In this document: positions 61,374-64,000 of the stretch, piece after piece
Layout of the letters: each line of letters opens with the position of its first letter
How positions within the stretch are numbered: position 1 is the stretch's first letter
Assembly (NCBI RefSeq): GCF_900111005.1
Contig: NZ_FOFV01000004.1
Span: forward strand, 124,001 to 188,000
Direction of reading: 5' to 3'
Source: Lentzea albida
Lineage (GTDB): Bacteria > Actinomycetota > Actinomycetes > Mycobacteriales > Pseudonocardiaceae
DNA: 64,000 nucleotides
Notes under the pieces: generated by a model
Databases searched by the model: none
Seen by the model: the letters and a program-made list of their open reading frames with translations, nothing else
What the model was told of the DNA's origin: nothing
Made by a program: the position numbers and the translations under genes

Positions 61374-62557
61374 GCGTCGAGGGACTGCTGAGCCAGTTCA
61401 TCGCGCCCATGAAGGAGGACCTGGCCAAGCTCGACGGCGACACCGGCGGCGCGACGCGCGCGGGAGACGCCTTCGGCCGCGCCCAGACGGCGATCTCCGA
61501 CCTGGGCTCGAAGCACTCCTCGGCGTCGACGGCCGTGCTGAACTCGTGGTCCGGCGACAAGGCCAACGCCTTCACCTCGCGCGTCGCCACCTTCTCCTCG
61601 GCCGCGACCCTGTTGTCCTCCAACGCCTCGGCCATCAAGACCGCGGCCTCGACCGGCGTGACCGCGGTGACCGGTGGCCGCACGGCGATCCAGGGCCTCA
61701 TCGACGAGTTCACGTCCAAGGCGACCCCGAAGCTCGCCGCCGCGCTGGCCGCGTCCCTGCTGGCGGGCCCCGGCGTGGTGCTCGCGGCACTGGCCGACCT
61801 CGCCGGCATGGCGTCGGGCTACCAGTCGAAGACCTCCGCCGAACTGCAGAAGGTGCGCGACCAGCTCACGCAGCTCGTCGGGCAGCTCAACGGCCTGCAG
61901 AAGCCCGACGCGGGCGCGTTGGGCAAGCTCGGCGAGCCGCTCGGCGGTGACGAGGGCACCACCTCGGCGTCGAGCGCCACCGACACCCCGAAGCAGCAGG
62001 AGTCCGGTCCCGGCTCGAACTCCGGCAGCGGTTCCGGCTCCGGTGGCGGAGGAGGCGGCGGCGGTGGCGGGGGCGGAAGCGGCTCCGGTGGTGGGGGCGG
62101 CGGAGGTGGCGGTGGCGGATCAGGCCCGCGCCTGCCCGTCGCGATCCCGCCCCAGCCCGGCGAGGGCGTCGGCGTGAACCTGCCCGACGGCAGCAGCGCC
62201 GAGGCACCGAACGAGACCGCGGCCAAGGCCGTGCGCAACGCGTTGTCCGCGCTGGGCACCCCGTACGTCTGGGGTGGCGCGAACCCGCCCCAGGGCACGG
62301 ACTGCTCCGGCCTCACGCAGTGGGCGTACGGAGGCGCGGGCTTCGACATCCCGCGACCGGCCTCGTCCCAGGCGATGGGCGCCTCGGTGCCGCCGGACCA
62401 GCTGCTGCCGGGTGACCTGGTGGTGTGGGACGGGCACGTGGCGATGGTGATCGGCAACGGCCAGATGGTCGAGGCCGGCGACCCGGTGCAGGTGCAGCCG
62501 ATCCGCACGACGAACAGCGGCATGTCGTTCTACGGCTTCTACCGCCCCACGGGCTGA
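61370..62557 (+). CDS. Type VII-exported NlpC/P60 peptidoglycan hydrolase
   Basis: A 395-residue effector. Residues 1-170 are an ESX-like helical domain with NSWSGDKANAF (WXG motif); residues about 215-250 form a glycine-rich linker with runs of GGGGG; residues 285-395 are an NlpC/P60 domain with YVWGGANPPQGTDCSGLTQ (catalytic Cys), then DLVVWDGHVAMVIGN (catalytic His) and VQVQPIR. There is no Sec signal, so type VII export is likely. NlpC/P60 enzymes cut D-Glu-mDAP bonds; role may be wall remodelling or attack on rivals. The DNA of the linker is a long G-rich run. Confidence 0.87.
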   Translation: MSVEGLLSQFIAPMKEDLAKLDGDTGGATRAGDAFGRAQTAISDLGSKHSSASTAVLNSWSGDKANAFTSRVATFSSAATLLSSNASAIKTAASTGVTAVTGGRTAIQGLIDEFTSKATPKLAAALAASLLAGPGVVLAALADLAGMASGYQSKTSAELQKVRDQLTQLVGQLNGLQKPDAGALGKLGEPLGGDEGTTSASSATDTPKQQESGPGSNSGSGSGSGGGGGGGGGGGGSGSGGGGGGGGGGGSGPRLPVAIPPQPGEGVGVNLPDGSSAEAPNETAAKAVRNALSALGTPYVWGGANPPQGTDCSGLTQWAYGGAGFDIPRPASSQAMGASVPPDQLLPGDLVVWDGHVAMVIGNGQMVEAGDPVQVQPIRTTNSGMSFYGFYRPTG

Positions 62558-62597
62558 GTGGAAGTGCGGCAGACTGTCGGCACCAGGGGGTGATCAG

Positions 62598-62951
62598 GTG
62601 GACGACGACGTCGAGCGCGCCGCGCGGAAGGTGCGCGATGTCGAGCAGGCGGTGACGGAGCACGTCACGCGCAGTGGTCCCGTCACGGGCAGGGCGTCCT
62701 CCCCGGACGGCGCCGTCACGGTGGTCGCCACGCCCGGCGGCCCGCCGCAGCAGATCGCGGTGAGCCCGGCGGCGTTGCGGATGGGCCCTCAGGCGCTCGC
62801 CGCCGAGATCATGCGCATCGCCGACAAGGCGCAGCGCAACGCGAACACCCGCCTGCACCAGACGCTGGAGCGCGTGGTCGACCCGCGCGAGCTGACGGCC
62901 ATGGGGATCGAACGCGGGCGCGACGAGGACGAGTTCGGGTGGCGGCCGTGA
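62598..62951 (+). CDS. YbaB/EspL-like protein (first copy)
   Basis: A 117-residue protein. VERAARKVRDVEQAVTEHV, SSPDGAVTVVATPGGPPQQI, RMGPQALAAEIMRIADKAQ: the helix-beta-helix plan of YbaB. The SSPDG(A/M)V motif is shared with the YbaB-like protein at 3494-3979. GTG 62598 follows GGGGGTGATCAG. It is coupled to the next YbaB-like gene (GTGA). Confidence 0.75.
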   Translation: MDDDVERAARKVRDVEQAVTEHVTRSGPVTGRASSPDGAVTVVATPGGPPQQIAVSPAALRMGPQALAAEIMRIADKAQRNANTRLHQTLERVVDPRELTAMGIERGRDEDEFGWRP

Positions 62952-63385
62952 ACGAGGACCGCATGCAGGCCACCGAGCGCCTCCAGCGCGAGCTCGCGGC
63001 CCTCATCGCCACGGTCGAGCACCCGAACGGGACGTGCATGGTCACGGCCTCGCCGAAGGGCGAGATCAAGGCCCTGCACCTGCACCCGTCGCTGCTCCAG
63101 CAGGGTGCGCAGGCCGTCGGCCAGGTCGTCACGGAGACCGTGCGGCTGGCGACGAACGCGGCCGTGCAGGCCAGCTTCAACAAGATGGCGCTGGCCCTCG
63201 GTGACGGAATGGCGATCGACGTCGAATCGATCGCGGGCGACTCACCCTTCCGGTCGACGTGGAACCCGGTCGTACCGCCCAAAGCCCCTGCTGAGCAGGC
63301 ACCGCCGGAGCGCAGGCCGAGGACTCCGCGGGCCGAGGACTCCGACGACGACGCTTTCTTCGACAACCCCTCGTGGCTTCGGTGA
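62948..63385 (+). CDS. YbaB/EspL-like protein (second copy)
   Basis: A 145-residue protein starting at GTG 62948 within the stop of the first copy. Helix RMQATERLQRELAALIATVE, beta segment HPNGTCMVTASPKGEIKALHL, helix LLQQGAQAVGQVVTETVRLA, then an acidic/Pro-rich tail (RRPRTPRAEDSDDDAFFD). Two adjacent YbaB-like proteins could form a heterodimer. As in ESX-1 EspL, a chaperone function for the exported proteins of this locus is inferred. Confidence 0.72.
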   Translation: MNEDRMQATERLQRELAALIATVEHPNGTCMVTASPKGEIKALHLHPSLLQQGAQAVGQVVTETVRLATNAAVQASFNKMALALGDGMAIDVESIAGDSPFRSTWNPVVPPKAPAEQAPPERRPRTPRAEDSDDDAFFDNPSWLR

Positions 63386-63439
63386 TCAGCACCGTTACCC
63401 TCGACCACGGCATCAGGCAGGCGTGACCGGGAGGTCAGG

Positions 63440-64000
63440 ATGGCGCAGGACATCGTCCCCATCGAGCTGGGGCTGACGCAGGGTGACGTCGTCACGCTGT
63501 GGGCACCCCGCTGGCGCGAGAAGGGCGAGGAGTGGGAGGCGTTCCTCGGTGACGAGGAAGACCTGTTCGTCTTCCCCGACGCCGCTCACCTCGCCGCCTT
63601 CGTGCGCACCGCCGAGGAGCACGACCTGACCGACCACCCAGCGTGGCCGGTCGTGCCGTCACTCGGCGTGGCGGACCTCTCGCCGGACGACAACCACCAG
63701 TTCGACCTCGTCGGCGTGCCCGAGCTCGTCGCGGAGGACCCGGACACGTGGACGATCGGTGAGCTCGCCGACGTCGTCGCGATCGTGCGCGCCCTCGCGG
63801 ACGTCTGCGACCTGGAGAAGGTCCACGAGGTGCTGGACAGCGCCGAGGGCTTCTCGCTGCTGCCGCAGGGCACGCTGCCGTTCAGCGGCCGCGACGGCGC
63901 GAAGCTGTGGGGCGAGCTGTCCGAGGTCGTCTCCGAGAAGTGGGACGAGGTCCTCGACGCGATCGACGGCGTCGTGAACACGCCGGAGGTGCCGGAGAAG
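63440..64000 (+). CDS. Uncharacterised protein, 3' truncated by window end
   Basis: An open frame of 187 codons from ATG 63440 to the last base, without stop. GAGGTCAGG precedes the ATG. The product is acidic and soluble (DIVPIELGLTQGDVVTLWAP, WREKGEEWEAFLGDEEDLFV, PDAAHLAAFVRTAEEHDLTD). It has a repeated-looking Asp/Glu-rich fold that I do not recognise; similar genes are found near YbaB-like genes in actinobacteria, which is all that can be said. It may be the next member of the type VII-associated locus. Confidence 0.7.
   Translation, partial: MAQDIVPIELGLTQGDVVTLWAPRWREKGEEWEAFLGDEEDLFVFPDAAHLAAFVRTAEEHDLTDHPAWPVVPSLGVADLSPDDNHQFDLVGVPELVAEDPDTWTIGELADVVAIVRALADVCDLEKVHEVLDSAEGFSLLPQGTLPFSGRDGAKLWGELSEVVSEKWDEVLDAIDGVVNTPEVPEK

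Noticed and set aside
1..64000. CRISPR arrays, tRNA/rRNA genes, prophage or transposase genes
   Set aside because: None seen. Repeats found are short tandem or inverted elements without spacers, and no integrase or transposase motif appears in any frame with good coding character.

Overview
The window is high-G+C DNA (roughly 70 percent by eye) from an actinobacterium, most likely a filamentous member of the Pseudonocardiaceae. Four things point there: many GTG starts, many genes whose start codon lies 6-8 nt after a TANNNT -10 box (leaderless style), loci that pair a DUF3558-like lipoprotein with ESX/EspG-like proteins, and close gene-order similarity to two Mycobacterium tuberculosis blocks (birA-accD5-accE5-maf-accA3, and glpD2-lpdA-amiA1-amiB1-deoD-pmmB-upp). 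It reads as chromosomal core with small accessory islands. I saw no rRNA, tRNA, CRISPR array, insertion sequence or prophage.

Layout. (1) 1-3979: 3' end of a hisN-like phosphatase, then a minus-strand operon of YbaB/EspL-like protein, ESX-like protein, large TNT-domain toxin and small putative immunity protein. (2) 4063-9221: MaoC dehydratase, a repeat- and hairpin-rich gap, HMG-CoA lyase, PH-domain membrane protein, birA, and the acyl-CoA carboxylase beta/epsilon pair. (3) 9225-17551: small membrane protein, MFS exporter with an ATC where ATG is expected, maf, dicarboxylate symporter, biotinylated carboxylase accA3, DUF1707 protein, HAD phosphatase, acetyltransferase. (4) 17558-20634: lipoprotein, ESX-like, PPE-like and EspG-like cluster. 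(5) 20726-24715: gamma-glutamylcyclotransferase-like protein, LpdA-type quinone reductase, and a sortase F / secreted protein / degenerate sortase triad. (6) 24734-30545: glpFK divergent from glpD-phoD. (7) 30542-33486: two M20 amidohydrolases and a small membrane protein. (8) 33543-38420: meaB-mutB-mutA. (9) 38510-42543: Ser/Thr kinase, purine nucleoside phosphorylase, phosphohexomutase. (10) 42536-46799: frameshifted methyltransferase, flavodoxin-like gene, a DnaA-box cluster, MerR-controlled aldo/keto reductase, RHH/Doc toxin-antitoxin pair, TetR regulator. (11) 46819-54909: DasR-type-controlled chitinase, upp, mycothiol-family protein, oxidoreductase, deoC, aldehyde dehydrogenase and a half-length dehydrogenase. 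(12) 54915-60954: NarL-type two-component system, FtsX-type ABC exporter, VanZ and SUKH proteins. (13) 61047-64000: second type VII effector locus with an NlpC/P60 hydrolase and two YbaB-like proteins.

How the genes fit together. BirA, AccA3, AccD and AccE are the parts of a biotin-dependent short-chain acyl-CoA carboxylase. Its methylmalonyl-CoA product, after epimerisation by an enzyme not seen here, feeds MutAB with its chaperone MeaB toward succinyl-CoA. HMG-CoA lyase and MaoC fit the same acyl-CoA catabolism. PNP, phosphohexomutase, DeoC and aldehyde dehydrogenase can form a deoxyribonucleoside-to-acetate route, with Upp for uracil salvage. GlpF, GlpK and GlpD take up and oxidise glycerol, and the adjacent PhoD could supply it. 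Three type VII-related loci, a sortase system and a chitinase give the window a strong cell-surface and competition theme.

The observations most worth a second look are the DnaA-box cluster at 43661-44033, the TNT toxin/immunity operon, the sortase triad with a His-less paralogue and a substrate candidate lacking an anchor, and two apparent single-base frameshifts.
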